Origin: Acanthaster planci
Taxonomy: Eukaryota > Echinodermata > Asteroidea > Valvatida > Acanthasteridae
Length of the DNA: 64,000 bases
Reading direction: 5' to 3'
Assembly: GCF_001949145.1 (NCBI RefSeq)
Contig: NW_019091488.1
Coordinates: 191,350 to 255,349 of the forward strand
In this document: piece by piece, positions 40,060-52,569 of the stretch
How positions within the stretch are numbered: the first letter of the stretch is position 1
How the letters are laid out: every line of letters begins with the position of its first letter
Notes under the pieces: model-generated
Database searches by the model: none
Seen by the model: the letters and a program-made list of their open reading frames with translations, nothing else
Told to the model about the DNA's origin: nothing
Program-made: the position numbers and the translations under genes

Positions 40060-40222
40060 AAGCAACCCCCACGTCGGTTGAACAGAGACGTTGGCAATGT
40101 CGGTAGCAATGCTCCCGTGACGCGTGTGTGTTTTAGTCTTTCGTGAACCAGCGAAGTTCGGTCCCGACCAAAGGAGCCTTCGTTGCTGAGAAAATAGCGC
40201 CCTCTCTTCGTTTAGCTCCGAA
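40060..40222. repeat. Dispersed repeat R1, copy 2
   Basis: Second copy of the R1 repeat. It carries GAGCAGAAGCA, GTCGGTTGAA, GTGAACCAGCGAAGT, CCGACCAAAGGAGCCTTCGT and AAATAGCGCCCTCTCT blocks. It is shorter in the middle than the copy at 28420. Confidence 0.6.
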
Positions 40223-42109
40223 GTCCAGACTCGCTTTGTTCATAGTGTTAGTATGAACGCTTCGCGTATCAACACAGACATTTTCCCCGGCGGAAATCGC
40301 CTTCTGTCTTCTCACTTATCAATTTGTCGGAAAAGCAGGCCCAGGCAGAATCAGGTTTCTCATGAATCTGAAATTCGGGGTTTATGCGCCCGAGTGATTT
40401 CTAGTCACACGCTCGGTCGTGAGCGGGAAAAAACCGGCGATGAAGGGACTCTGACGTCGACTGCGGTAAAAACACTGCGTTGTGCCGTGCTTTGGGCGAA
40501 CAGGCCACTTGCCGCTCTCTGCGAGTCTCGATAACAAGAGTGCATAATTAACGGCAAATTGCATCTTAGGTTTCCAGCGAGGTCCTCGGCGCTCACAATC
40601 AGCCGGTGCGTGACAATGCCATGCAACTGGGTCGAGAGGGCGTCCGGGCCGCGTGTAATGAAACTCAGGGCTCCAAGAGATCGCTTGAATAAAGCCTCGG
40701 CAGAAAACGATAAATGCCGGACTATACTGGGAACGATATATTTTGCTCATCAACAAACCACATGGGGAAACTAACGAGGTGCTTAGGCCTACAGGACAAT
40801 CAGAAAGAAGAACAAAGAAATTGGCCGGAGTGGGGAAATTATTTTTCAGGAGACACGACGGAGCACGATGGCGGTTCAAGTCAACAATAGGCTCGCCGCT
40901 GATACGAAATTTCTTTTTTAATGAATACTTTGCATTTCTCCAGCATTTTAGGAGTACTTCACTGTGGACATGCTACAAGTTTTGGACATCTGTCAGTGGA
41001 CAACAGGTATATTGCTTCAATTTTCCGTAAGTCCGAGTAAAATTTTATATTTGGGCAAAAAGTCAACCTAAATTGCTCCCCCCTTTTTAGAGACAGAGAG
41101 AGAGCAAGGCTCATTCCAGCATCTACATGCAGACGGGCAAAACAGTCACGAATATAAGCCGAAATGTTTGAAACTGATTTTTCAATCCTACCTGAACAAA
41201 CGTCGCAATGTTAATTTTGTTCATCTGAATCTATGTGATCATATCTCGTTTACTATAGATGTTATGCAAACCCAGGAATTTGAGGTAACATCGTTTGAGG
41301 ATAACGCATCTGGTACAAATGCGTACATCAGGTTGGGTTGTTTTCACCGAAGTTGCATTGTCCCTTTTAAAACGACCAACCATCATGTGTGCTTCGTTCC
41401 CTTTATTCAAGAGAATCTGCCTGTCCATTAATACCTGAATAAATTTCTTGCCCAGATCTCTGTAGCTGTGGGAGAGTAAAACTGCGTCAAACATGGTAGT
41501 CGCTCAAGGGGAATGGACTGTGTTGAATCAGTGAATCCATTCATATGCCCGACCTGTTAAACTTATTCTGAAAAAGAATAACAATCACTTTGCAAACTGT
41601 CACCTCCAGAAAATCTCGAAATGGTCGGTGTAGCACCTCAAAGTTGACGGCTATTTGCCCGAGGAGAAGAGTGAATGGGTCCCCTTATTTACAAGTCTTG
41701 CGTGTTTACGTCCGTGCTTTCTCGTCGCAGGTTGTGCTCCACGCTTCATTGGGGAAAACAAGAAATCGAGCGTCAAATGGAGCACTCCTCTTGACGTGGA
41801 CATTCCATTTTTCGCCCCCCCCCCAAAAAAAGACAGAAGCTTCCTTGTGGACTACTGGAACATGAATGTGTTTTTCTCCACTGACAAAATGCTGCACGCG
41901 TATTCCCGATCCCCCGAAAGACACACGGCAGCGATAACGACAAACATCATCTGTTAAAAAAGATGGCAGCTGCTCCTCCATTGATTTTGCTTCTTGTGGG
42001 GAAGAAAAGTTTTTTTCTGATCAGATCAACGACATTATCACGACAGAAGTAGGAAGCTGAACACTAAGTCCTTTACAATATTTCCAGTTCATCACGGCAC
42101 TAATGATGG

Positions 42110-43250
42110 TAAAGTCGTGCGCATCAAGTTGTCAAGTCATCAGACACAAAAGCGAAGATCATCTGTCAAAAGCCTCAACACATTGCCTCGCTCACAACTT
42201 TTCATTCCACTCTTATGAGCAAAGGGAGTGCGGAGACAAAGACACAGAGGTGGTAGCAAACCAATGTTCGCAAGTCCAAATCAAGTCAATTTTGGCAAGT
42301 CTAAGCTAAGTTATAAGTCATTTGGTCCCCTGCCAATGTGGCAAAGTGTACATCGGCGAGACCGGAGGGGACCTCCCTATCAGACTCAGTGAACACAAAG
42401 TCCATGGCAGGAAAGGGGAATACGACAAGTCTGCCATCATCAAGCACTCCTACATCGAAGACCACAAGATCGACTGAAGCAAAGAGCAAAGCCGAACTCC
42501 TCACCCGCATCAAGCACTGGTACCTGCACTGCATCAGAGAAGCCATCGAAATCACGAACAACACATTACCACAAGACATCGGTTTCCACATCAGCGACAT
42601 CTGGCGTCCCATCCTCACATCCCAGCCCAGTGGGTCCCCTATACCCTAGAGCATTTCTACTCTTGGCTACCTTCCCCAACACTTCCCTCCCTCACACTGA
42701 CACGCCTCACTGGTTTGCCAGCGGCCCAGTGACTTCAGTTGGATCCGGAGTTAGCACCTTTTTCACACCTCACTCCCCTGCTGCCTCATCACTGGACCCT
42801 CTGCAGCCTCCTGACAACGTACAGAACCCACTTCGTTTAGTTTAGTATCTAGTTTACCTGCTACATCCACCATGGAAAGCTTCAAATCTCATCTAAATCT
42901 CTTTGTCCAGGTACAATTCAAGTTGTGCGGCGTGGGATTTCAAGCCACAACCAGGTGATTTAGACGTGGCCTTAGGAAGACAAGATCGAAGTAGAAGTCT
43001 CGAGCCGAACGAAATCTTACCCTAATTATTTTAAGAACGCAAAGCGTAAGTTGATAAGCCTAATTTAAAAATTTAATTGAGTAGTGCTCTGAATTGCGTT
43101 GATAGCAAGTCATAATGTGCAAGTCAAGTCAAAAGTAAATTTTGTGAACGTCCAATTGCAAGTAAAAAACTGATAGTTACAAGTTGGGTCAGAAGTCACA
43201 ATAAGGGCGACTCGATTCCAACTCAAGTCCAAGTCAAGTGAGTGAGTCTA
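42110..43250 (+). repeat. Degenerate CAAGTC-rich repeats flanking the Penelope remnant
   Basis: Units such as CAAGTCAAGTC and CCAAATCAAGTC occur at about 42120-42145 and 42265-42330, and again at 43100-43250 (GTGCAAGTCAAGTCAAAAG, AACTCAAGTCCAAGTCAAG). They lie on both sides of the GIY-YIG fragment, all in one orientation. They look like a simple-sequence expansion carried by, or hit by, the element. A similar GACTC-rich patch lies at 15545-15670. Confidence 0.45.
42319..42647 (+). mobile_element. Penelope-like element remnant, GIY-YIG endonuclease region
   Basis: The first frame, 42319-42477, encodes HLVPCQCGKVYIGETGGDLP and then IRLSEHKVHGRKGEYDKSAI, ending at a TGA. A CGKxYIGETG phrase followed by RLxEH and a KSAIIKH stretch is the signature of the C-terminal GIY-YIG nuclease domain of Penelope-like retroelements. 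After a one-base frameshift the second frame continues AELLTRIKHWYLHCIREAIE and DIGFHISDIW, as in the tail of these domains, to about 42647. There is no reverse transcriptase upstream, so this is a truncated, inactive copy. A short frame ending LEPNEILP near 43025 may be more of its C-terminus. Confidence 0.7.
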
Positions 43251-44658
43251 CAACTCTGCAAAGAAAATAAAAAAACCGAACGACATGTATCAGAATCTAC
43301 AAAAATGGAGGACTTTCTGGTTGGTGTACAAACCAACGTAACATTGAAGCTTCATTCTTTCTGGCATGACATCACAGTTTTGCTTGTGAATATAGAAATA
43401 TACGTGAGCATAAAACCAAATCAGCAGTAAAATACCCTTTGAAATAGTGAAACACAAATTTGGAACAAGGCTAACTGAGACACGGAGGCGTATTCTGAAG
43501 GTTGCATGTATTTTTGTATTTGTTTAGCCTTTATTTTACTTTCAGCAATTCTCTGACATATGTACCACGATCTCACAAAATGAATCTTGTGGGCACTTTG
43601 TTTTTCAGGAAGTTTACCTTAGTTTGTAATAGAGAGAGGGTGGGGGAAACTGAAATGAGCACTCTGGTTTGGTTCCTGCTGATTTCCACCGTGCAAGATT
43701 ATTTTAAATTCTTTTAATTAACCCAAAGCTGGCTGTATACTGACTGGACACCCATTAATTAAAGTGGGTCACATAATCAAGTCTATAATGATGCAACGAA
43801 AAGAGCGTTCAGATCGAAGACCGCCCATTAACCTGTAGATTGCAACCAGTTAACAGATGTCTATAAATTATCGTGTATATACCTATGGCGAGCTGATCAC
43901 GTGACTGGGTAAAAATGGCGCGCTCAATTTATCAGGGAAACCAGTAATACTTTCGCCATGATATATGGAGATTTGAACGAGCACGCAGCGCCCTCATCAA
44001 TAGCAACAGCCTCGGCTAGTGGTCTTCCGTGCTTCTGTCAATGCTGAGGAATTCTGTATATCACGCCAATTCCATGGCGAAAAACGAAAAATCTACCAAT
44101 CTACTTATAAATTTAGCATCTCTCTGTACAGGCCACGAGGTCACATGACATGTGCGTAGGTCAACTGACACATTCCAACCAGTTCGGCAGCAATTATGGT
44201 GCTGTTTTCCACCAAGCCGCATCTGTTCGAGGTCATGGTCCGCTGAGCTGGAGTATGTGGTGCGTGGGGGCCGGGGGGGGCTATGTAAATTATCATTTGC
44301 AGGCATGTCCGAGTCAGACGTTGGTGACAATCAAACAGGCACCCGTAGGAGGGTGATGAATGATAATACGTGGACAACACCTTAAGGTTTGACGTTAGAA
44401 AACAGATATGGTCATATTGTAACGACCTATTCCTTCGCAAATACTCAATTTGAAAGGGATATGGTTTCTCTATACATGCTTTAGTTTAATTCCTACAAGC
44501 TCTCCGTGGGAAAAACCCCAAAAGACTGAGAGAGGATCAATCAAATCCCAGCAATTTTATGCCTCATCTTCTGTTCATCACATTGCCAGTAGCGCCCCCT
44601 TTTGAGCGCGTGTGGCTTTCTTGCGTGCATAATCCCCGCCGCGGGCTTCTCGACTGGC

Positions 44659-44773
44659 TGACGTAAGCCACGACGCGTCAGGCGCACTAGTTACCAGGAC
44701 CTTGCCCCGGGGAGCGTATAAGAGAGTACAACCGCCCTTACCAAAAGTGACGTTTCAAATGCAAAGCGAAAGG
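44659..44773 (+). promoter_or_regulatory. Promoter-like block: CRE, TATA and a possible tiny first exon
   Basis: In a CpG-richer patch, TGACGTAA (CRE-like) at 44659-44666 is followed by TATAAG at 44717-44722, a second TGACGT at 44748-44753, and an ATG at 44759. The ATG opens five codons (MQSER) that end exactly at GTGAGA, a good splice donor, at 44774. Order and spacing resemble a real core promoter and short first coding exon. No second exon was identified, so the assignment is tentative. Confidence 0.25.
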
Positions 44774-46216
44774 GTGAGATTTAGTCTGGTGCGTGCATAA
44801 GGCACTATTAAACATTACGGTGTGTGTGCACATACTGGCAGTGCATTTCCATGCCTAATGTTTGTTTCTTTAAGACACAAAACAGCAGTTGTATTGCTAT
44901 AGCGTTAAGGCTTCACTCCCACATGGATTGAAACTATGAAATTCAAAGACAAACCAACGGTGTCAATGAACTGTCTGATGTACAATTTTCGTGCCTGAAT
45001 ACAGAGGGGGGAAAGTTTGCCACAAAAGGGGTGAGCAGGAGCTCCACTTACACATGGGAATAAACTGCACTGAACACTGCTGTAACCGAGTTACACTGAC
45101 ATTCGATAGCCACGTAATACAATCCTGGAGACATTGTGGGTCGCACACATGTATATTGTCCCAGCGAAGATATTGCTCATCATGTAAAATTCCTGCTGAC
45201 ACAGAGGTGGCTTGCGGGCGCACGATATCAAATATTTACCCGTTTTTCAAGAAGGGCGCTATTACTGATCGTGAATTGCTCTTACCCAAAATATTTCACT
45301 GCACGTTTGTTAATGAACGCTCAGATGCAAGTGCTGGGCTGTTAAAAAATGCACTTGCACAAATGCGATGTTATCTTGAAAGGCGGTTCGTGCTGGGGAA
45401 ATATGCGGTGATACGAATGTGCATGCACATTTGTAATGTTTTTCGTAATGCTTTTCTCTATGGTTTTCACTCTACCAAGGAATTTGAAACCCAAACTTGC
45501 TAAGTAGAGAAATAAGGCGTAGCTGGCAAACTTGAAATGCGTCCATATGGAACTCTTAAGCCAGACACGAATTATTTGACAAAATAATCCCTTATGAGAA
45601 GGTTAAAGAAATATATATTGCAATGGACATCAGTCAACGCAAAAGATGACCAAGGGATGTACGATTTTCCTAAGTCAGTCATCATTTGAAATGATGAAAA
45701 AAGGCAAGAAATCAAGGACTTCTCATCACCTCATCAAGTCATATCAAAAATAAAATTCACTGAACGAGGGAATTTGTAACTATGACAGCCCTTACTGGTG
45801 TCATAGTACAGGATTGATTTAGTATTGTTATTCTAAAATTTAATGTTTCACTGAAAAAGGGTCACATTTGAATGTTTGAATGTGACTGTGAATTTCTCCT
45901 GCACCCTTACATCCAGCATTGTGGTTCATTGTATCTTATTTTACATCTACTCCAAAAACACGTGCGCGATTCACAATATAGTCTGGATACCAGACCCGAT
46001 GATTCTGACTCCTCTACGAATCACTCAATGTCCACGTGACCAAGACTGGAGGAATTCCTCCAGTTTTCTAGAAATAGCCAAAATATCCCGAAGTCGTCCC
46101 ATCTATATTCAGCATGTCCGGATGGTACCGTTGATGTTCGGTTATTCCCGGCCAGGTAGGTTGGCTAGCTGTTGAACGTACTCCCGTATCCCAATGACAA
46201 CTGCTGATCCTTCATT

Positions 46217-46447
46217 TTGACTTTATACACTGAAATCAAAGGTCGCCCTGGCCAAAATGCAGAATATAACTTTCTCAATGCAGGATTGTGCCTGAAACAT
46301 GCTCTCAGTGGGGATACACTTGCAGTTTTGCACACTGGATACGGGAAAAGCATCATTTTTGAGATGTTGCCACTGATGAATCCGAAACACCTGGGCTCTC
46401 AACTTGTAACCCCTGACCCTTGCGTTATATCTATTTATATCCGTGGG
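46217..46447 (+). pseudogene. RecQ-type DNA helicase fragment (motif I region)
   Basis: The 77-codon frame contains CLKHALSGDTLAVLHTGYGK followed by SIIFEMLPLM. This matches the Walker A region of RecQ-family DNA helicases, where the pattern is (A/V)xxPTGxGKSxxFQxP. Here the usual Pro of PTG is His. After LMNPKHLGSQLV the frame reads PDPCVISI, reminiscent of the motif Ia segment, then stops. No DEAH box or other helicase motifs follow and no splice donor was evident at the end, so it looks like a broken copy. Such helicase fragments turn up scattered in marine invertebrate genomes, probably carried by mobile elements (inference). It could alternatively be one exon of a gene not otherwise visible. 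Confidence 0.5.
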
Positions 46448-46506
46448 TGATGCCTGGCCTAAGATTTTTTAGGTCGTCAGAGTATCTTTGGTCAGGGACC
46501 CAGACT

Positions 46507-46596
46507 AATCACAATAGTGCGCTTGCAAGAGTTTGCGACGCATTGTGATTGGCCAACGCGTTGCAAACACTTGGAGGCGCACTATTGTGAAACGCC
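46507..46596. mobile_element. Palindromic MITE family P, copy B (internally deleted)
   Basis: About 90 bp. It has the same outer blocks as copy A (TCACAATAGTGCGC, AAGAGTTTGC, ATTGGCCAACGCGTTGCAAA, GGCGCACTATTGTGA) but lacks the central CGCGAAATTTGTCGACC segment. It lies 60 bp after the helicase fragment. Confidence 0.65.
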
Positions 46597-47513
46597 TTCG
46601 GTTGCACTACACCAAAAATGCGCCCATAGAAAACAGTGCAAAATGGGACCGAAATAGCGCAACCTGTTGACTTTGGTGAAGAGGTTGGCCTCCGTTTTTT
46701 TTTACTGGAAATTCAAGATTATGACCAGAAGATCACTTTTCCTTTCAATTTCATGGGGGTTAGCCACGAAAATCTTTTTTTATTCGCCTTTCAAGGAAGA
46801 TACCCCCAAAACAGCAGTAAAACTAAGCGCTCATTTCTGAATGTAGCCGCCCGTACCTGTCTCAAATACGCCCGCAAGTTGGGGATTTTTGTGAAAGAAA
46901 TACCCTCAACTGGAAAATATCAGTCCCAAATTCGAAATTAGAGAAATATTTCTATGATGCCTCCTGATTATGGCATGTCTTATTGTAAAAACCCCGTGGG
47001 ATCACAAAATATTAATAAGCTCGCGCGCAGAAATACAACCATTTGGTGGAATGCACCCTTAGGTATTTTGGTATCAGAGGAAGCTAAAGGTCATCCAACA
47101 CATATTGCCCTGTAATGCAGTCGCGTCTTAACGGAAAATATACGATGAATTAAGTCGCGAATTTCCACGCCATCACGTCAAGCCAACTTTTGTATCTGTT
47201 TTAATGCCAATATGACTCTGTATAGGATTTGGTTGTGCATGGGGAAAAAGTACAGGTAATGGTTAAGAGTCTGTGACACCAATGTCTCCTATCCCTTTAA
47301 GACTTGTGGCTTTGAGAAGGTTTGGGAAAGACGTAAGGGTCTTCTAAGAGGTGCACTTCTCCAAGAAGACGATCGATGTTCCACACCGTGCTAGCTACGG
47401 CAAACACTTAAACTTTTCTGGAGCAACCCACCTGCACTTATCTTTACCTAAACGATCCCTGTGCGTATACGTGTTCTGTTTCTGTGAACAAATCAAGTTA
47501 ATAATAGGTAGGA

Positions 47514-47604
47514 GGTTTGCGGAGACACCATGTGGACTATCTCTTACCACACACCACACATACGAAAGAGATAATTCACATGGCGTCTTCGTGAACCGCA
47601 AACC
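47514..47604. repeat. Hairpin with 30-40 bp imperfect arms
   Basis: The left arm 47514-47546 (GGTTTGCGGAGACACCATGT onward) pairs with the right arm 47565-47604 (AAAGAGATAATTCACATGGC onward) around an 18-base loop rich in CACA. It is a possible tiny foldback element. No second copy was seen in the window. Confidence 0.55.
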
Positions 47605-49962
47605 ATGCAAACCTTCAATCATTCTCTCACAAAACAATGGAACACCCTCTTAGCTTGGAACAAAAAAACAATAACCACACCATACCAATTCTTGTAGTGC
47701 AATTTCTAATCCTTTCTCGTGCTCACCGCTCCTACACAGGGCATTGAGAGGGGATAATCCCTCTACAATTTGCATTGTGGGTCGTTTCTTAATCGCTGTA
47801 TGTCTGTGATGGATGTCATTTAGCATGTTCTTGATACTCACATCCTGGTAATTACGCACAGTATGTCACGTGACCTATTCTGGGCATCAAATATCGACAA
47901 ACATGGCGTCCCCTACGCCAAAATGTTAAATGAAGTGTCATTTACCAAAAATAAAGATGACAGCCGGTTCAGTGCGCAGACTTCTGATGTGCTGGTGCTG
48001 TACTAAAAATCAGCTTCATATTTGGTGAACCCTTAACACACACTTTGCTATGGGATGGGACGCCATGTTTGTTGATACCTGCTATAGGTCAAGTGACTCA
48101 TTGGGCTCAATCGGAACATTATTCATAAGATCTCTACCCAATTAGGGCTTGAAGAAATTACACCATGTACTGTACATGCCAAAGAATAAGGTCGGTGGAC
48201 CCGAGTGAATTTCCAGTCTTGGAGTAGCCACTTGTTTCGCTCGGCTCCACGCATGTCTAGATGATGGCTAGATAGTCGACCAGACACCATCATCCCGTGG
48301 AACATCGGGGGATCATAACCTCCCATTCAGGTGAAGACAGACAAGCTCAAGTCTAAACCCACTCGAGACGTAATTGCCGCTGGACTCTGCCATGCTCATA
48401 ATACAGTCCCAGCGCTGAGCCTGTGTCCGAATGTTTGAGATTCAACACATAATCTGTTTGTCGCAATCAGTGCATAATTATTGTTGACCGTCGGCAATTG
48501 GAAACTCTTAGGTACGGTTTTCAATCGTAATGTGAGGAATGATAGTCAGAGTGAGGCTGCAATGAGCATTTTCAAATAGTGTTAGAATATTTGAAGTCGA
48601 GTCAATTCCGAACCTCAAGTATATATATATAAATTTAAAAAAAAATTCTGTATACAAATCAGTGCAACATTGAGGCCTTCGATGACGTCATAGCCTTGGT
48701 CATGAATATGCAAACCTGCATTAGCATAAAACAAAAAAAGCTCAAAAAGATGGGCTAAAATGAGGTTAATTGAAACCGAAAGGTGGAATTCTAAGGGTCT
48801 TATTAAAATTTAGCAAACTATTTCTATTCATAGTCCCTTTGAGGGATGCTCTGTAAGTCAACTTTGAGTCAGCGGCTGTTAACTTGTTGTTGCGAACAGT
48901 TCTATATCGGTGGCGGGTTCAGTCTCGGTTTACGGTTCGTGACTTCCAATGTTGCTTTTTAATCAATGGATTTTCAGACATTGTGAGGAAACAGAAGGCT
49001 CGGGGAGATGGAAGGGTGGTCGCCCTGCCACGAAGGATAACAAAAACGTGACTTGATCCAGAGTTACCGGATTTTCATCGGGTTACGAATACTCCCGTTA
49101 CTGGCCAACAATATTAGATCTTGGCTTTTGCGGATTTTTCGACAATTTCAGTTCATCCTGGTGTTTATGTATATGCCCTAAAGTTAATTTGTTCCATCTG
49201 TCAGTGCGTTTTGCTATCAAGACAACGGTCATAAAAGGTTCTCATGCCTCGTACCTAAGGAATGTACCCAAAACCCATTCTTAGGGGGGGGGGTTAGGAG
49301 GTATATGCCACCCAGCCAAAGCAGGAAACAAAGGGGAAACATGTCTCATTCATGTGTTGAACGGAATATCCTTTAGATTGAGTAATCCGTCTGTGTGGGT
49401 GACAAAATACGAAATTTCCATTTGGTTCGCGGGTTGATCGCCCCAATGGCGTGGCTCGGCAGATGTGTTGGGTGTATTTTGTCAGACCCTTTGGGACTGC
49501 AGAGGTGAGAAACTCGGCGCGTCTCTTTCGTCACTTGTTGCGGCCTCTCGGAGCCCATGGCCTGATCGCGGAATCTTGCCGATGGATGCTTTCTGCATCA
49601 TCCGTACCAGGATCCCCGGATCTTGGATGAGTTACTCTGTCAAAGCAGATACATTTTTCAACAGACTGTTTTAAATAGTGACTTTACTATCATCACTGGG
49701 TCATTAGGGAACTCGAAAATGGATGTATTCTTGTCATTGAGCAGCCAGTTTGCCGTTGACACAATCACCTCTCCTAACTCGTGCCAGTTTTATGCCCCAA
49801 ATCCGGATGACCCTCAACGCGTCATCATCTGACAAATAGAAAGCGTCCAAATCAAGGGACTACGGCTATATAAAACTGGGAGTAACACATGCGCCTCTGT
49901 ACGGGACAGGGCTTCAGTCCATAGCTTGCACGGGCGCACCACGGACGTATATTAAAAAAACC

Positions 49963-50012
49963 NNNNNNNNNNNNNNNNNNNNNNNNNNNNNNNNNNNNNN
50001 NNNNNNNNNNNN
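49963..50012. other. Assembly gap (50 N)
   Basis: A run of exactly 50 N. The true distance and order across this point are unknown. Confidence 0.99.
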
Positions 50013-50132
50013 CACGTTAGGCCTACATCTAGCCGTAGCCTTAACACTCAGACGCAACTACATTTGAAACTGGGACATATACTGGCCACCGTAGTATATC
50101 ACTGTGCATGCACGTATTGCAAGGGCCGGAAC

Positions 50133-50271
50133 GCCAACCTCGTCTCCATGGAGTCAAGTAGTGCGTCCCCACAGCTACCTGCTTGTACTGGATGAAAGGA
50201 AAGTTTCCTATAAGCAGTGTTACTATTGGAAGCAAGCTGAAAATAAATTAACCCCTGGGAGCGAGGTTGAG
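50133..50271. mobile_element. Small MITE-like element with CCAACCTCG ends
   Basis: The left end CCAACCTCGTCTCCATGGAG and the right end CCCCTGGGAGCGAGGTTGA are imperfect inverted repeats about 140 bp apart. No protein is encoded. Ends of this type (CCTGGGAxCGAGGTTG) are, from memory, common in short repeats of marine animals. The target duplication was not determined. Confidence 0.4.
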
Positions 50272-50904
50272 GGAACAGCATCTCAGCCTCAGAAATCGTG
50301 CTGGTTCCATTGAAATATGTGAGTTCATTATTGTCAAACTGTGGCGTGCCTTGTTGGGCATGTGGTGTTGCGCCCCCTACATACTGAATAGTCGGTGACG
50401 ATTATTAAAACGGAACATTTAGCTTGGTCCAGCAAAATGCTCTGGAATAAATTGGAGCACTGAGTACTTGGACTGTAGTAACAACGACCACTTAACACTT
50501 GAAATTCTTGTTAGATTGTTTGATATTCGAGCCTGTGGCTAGAAAGCTGCATAGCAAAGCTATCACCCGCCTGTAATCACGCAGTGCATCGTTTATGCAG
50601 CGTGATCAGCCTACAGCTCAGAAACGACTCAAGTATTAATGGACGATGCCAAGCACTTTTCCCCTCCCTGTGGCTTTTATTCTGCATTAAGAGTGCATAC
50701 ATTAGCATCCCCACAAACCTTGAATAAAGATTACACAAACCAGACTGTTTGAAGTGGGGACATTAGATCATCAGATTGACTCGGCGCCGGCGCAATTTGT
50801 AAGAAAGGAATAAGTGCTGTGTAAAGTAATGTTAAAGTGATACGGCGCCTTATGCCCTCTGATGCACAATCATGTTTTTGAAACACCGTCATGAGAATCT
50901 TCAC

Positions 50905-51080
50905 CAAGCGGAACAAAAAATGATATTGACAGTCCCTTTGGTGCCAACTCACCGCAAGTTTATGCGCGTTTGACGCTGAGAACGCGTACATGGTCTTTGC
51001 GTACACGCAAAACGTGTGCAAGAAACCGGTTATAACCACCTGTCTTTCTTTCGCCGATTGGGGGTGCACTTCAGCTCAGG
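50905..51080. repeat. Dispersed repeat R2, copy 2
   Basis: Second copy of the repeat at 31744-31966, same orientation, with several small deletions. Confidence 0.55.
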
Positions 51081-52484
51081 GCAACTACTACGATAAAGTC
51101 GTACATTTTACAACTGCTCTACTCTTAATGATACCGTCACACACAATAACAAATATTAGTGAGGTTATCTACCTCCACCGGTGCATGGGTGAAAAGTTTT
51201 ATATCGTTTGTTCTCCAAATATAGGCATTTTAGGGGTTGCTCTCAAACTGCGTGTGTGCTCAAATAATGACCCATACCCAGTAACGATAGGAAAAGGGAC
51301 AATCGGGACAGGAATCGGCACTCTGTTCCCTCGGACTGGCCGAGGATCAGAAAAAAATAACAACCACGTTTCGTTGATAATTCGGCTGCGAAGAGCTGTG
51401 TAGCCTTTCAGTTGCGGAAATAATCAGCAGCAACACGTCCTCGAGAGCAGAGAGAGGAGCCCCCAGGAACACCCGAGCGCGTCAGCTTTCACGGAGCCAA
51501 TCACGAGTTTTGCTGGCACACCAGGGACTTCATTAGCGCTTTCCAAGGTCTCAGTATTTTTCCAACAGTAATTGTTATCCCGGGTCCCTACGGTAATTGC
51601 CATAAAGCCACACGATGAAGGAGAGCCATTACATGTGCTTTCAAAGGCTACTCGAGGGCATGAACATATATTATGATGACCCAGTATGGACGTGAGGAGT
51701 AAAATTGTACGAGAGATCGCATGTTTATTATTGGTTTATATTTTTTTAAATTATATCTTTTTTATTGAAAGGGCTTTTTTCCCCTTGTGACGAATGCATT
51801 GGTTATGAACACATTATTTTCCAGTTCAAACTTCCAAAATATTGACAGTAATTGCTTTAACAACCCGAGACACAGTTTAAAAGAAGCTGAAAAATTAGGG
51901 ACCCGACAATAATTTAAATTGTGTTCCAGAAATCTCAGGGATGTTGGTATGCATGTTACTGGGCCCTGAACAGTGCTGATTTTACACTGTTTTCAATGGG
52001 GGTTGAATTAGTGCACTGTACCCACAACCAGCATCACATGGGCCTCAGTATAGGGAGAATATCAGGCTGGTATCCTGCGCAGTGTGCTTCACCACTCTCG
52101 AGCATCATCGCGGCATCATATCACAGCGTTAAGAAACCAGTGGAAAAATAGCAAAGGAGTCACCTCAGAACATTGTTTTGACTTATGTACGTGGTGTGGA
52201 TGTAAATTATAGGCATTTATCAAGAAGTGGCCTTACGTCAAGTCTGACTCCTACTTGTGTTTAATAAGCCATTTTCACAACAGTTTCTCAAAACAGAGAT
52301 TTTGCACTAGAAAGCTGTACAGTTTTTCCAAGAATCAAAATCACTGCAAGGACAACTTATAGGTCCAAGGGGAACATATAATTGTAACGCTGTTTATGTT
52401 ACGTAATTATGTTTATATGTAAACAGAAGGTCTCTCGGTTACGCGCTTTGTTGATGCTGGTGCGATAATCTTGCGAGAAAAGAT

Positions 52485-52492
52485 TATATAAG
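52485..52492 (+). promoter_or_regulatory. TATA box of the CAP-CUB gene
   Basis: TATATAAG lies 78 bp before the ATG at 52570. A start site about 30 bp downstream (around 52515-52525) would give a 5' leader of about 50 bases. There is no other ATG between that point and 52570. Confidence 0.55.
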
Positions 52493-52569
52493 ATTACTTA
52501 ATTGGCAAGTGCGTATCTCGCTGTTGGCTAAGAGCTCATCGGTGGAAGTTAGAAGCACTGAAGGGGAAG

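Noticed and set aside
40382-40879. 165-codon minus-strand frame in GC-richer DNA
   Set aside because: Frames of similar kind are open on the opposite strand over much of it, no domain was recognised, and no splice or promoter context was found.
44991-45503. 170-codon + frame rich in Cys and His downstream of a promoter-like block
   Set aside because: No spacing of Cys/His fits a known zinc or disulfide domain, and no acceptor matches the phase of the possible first exon at 44773.
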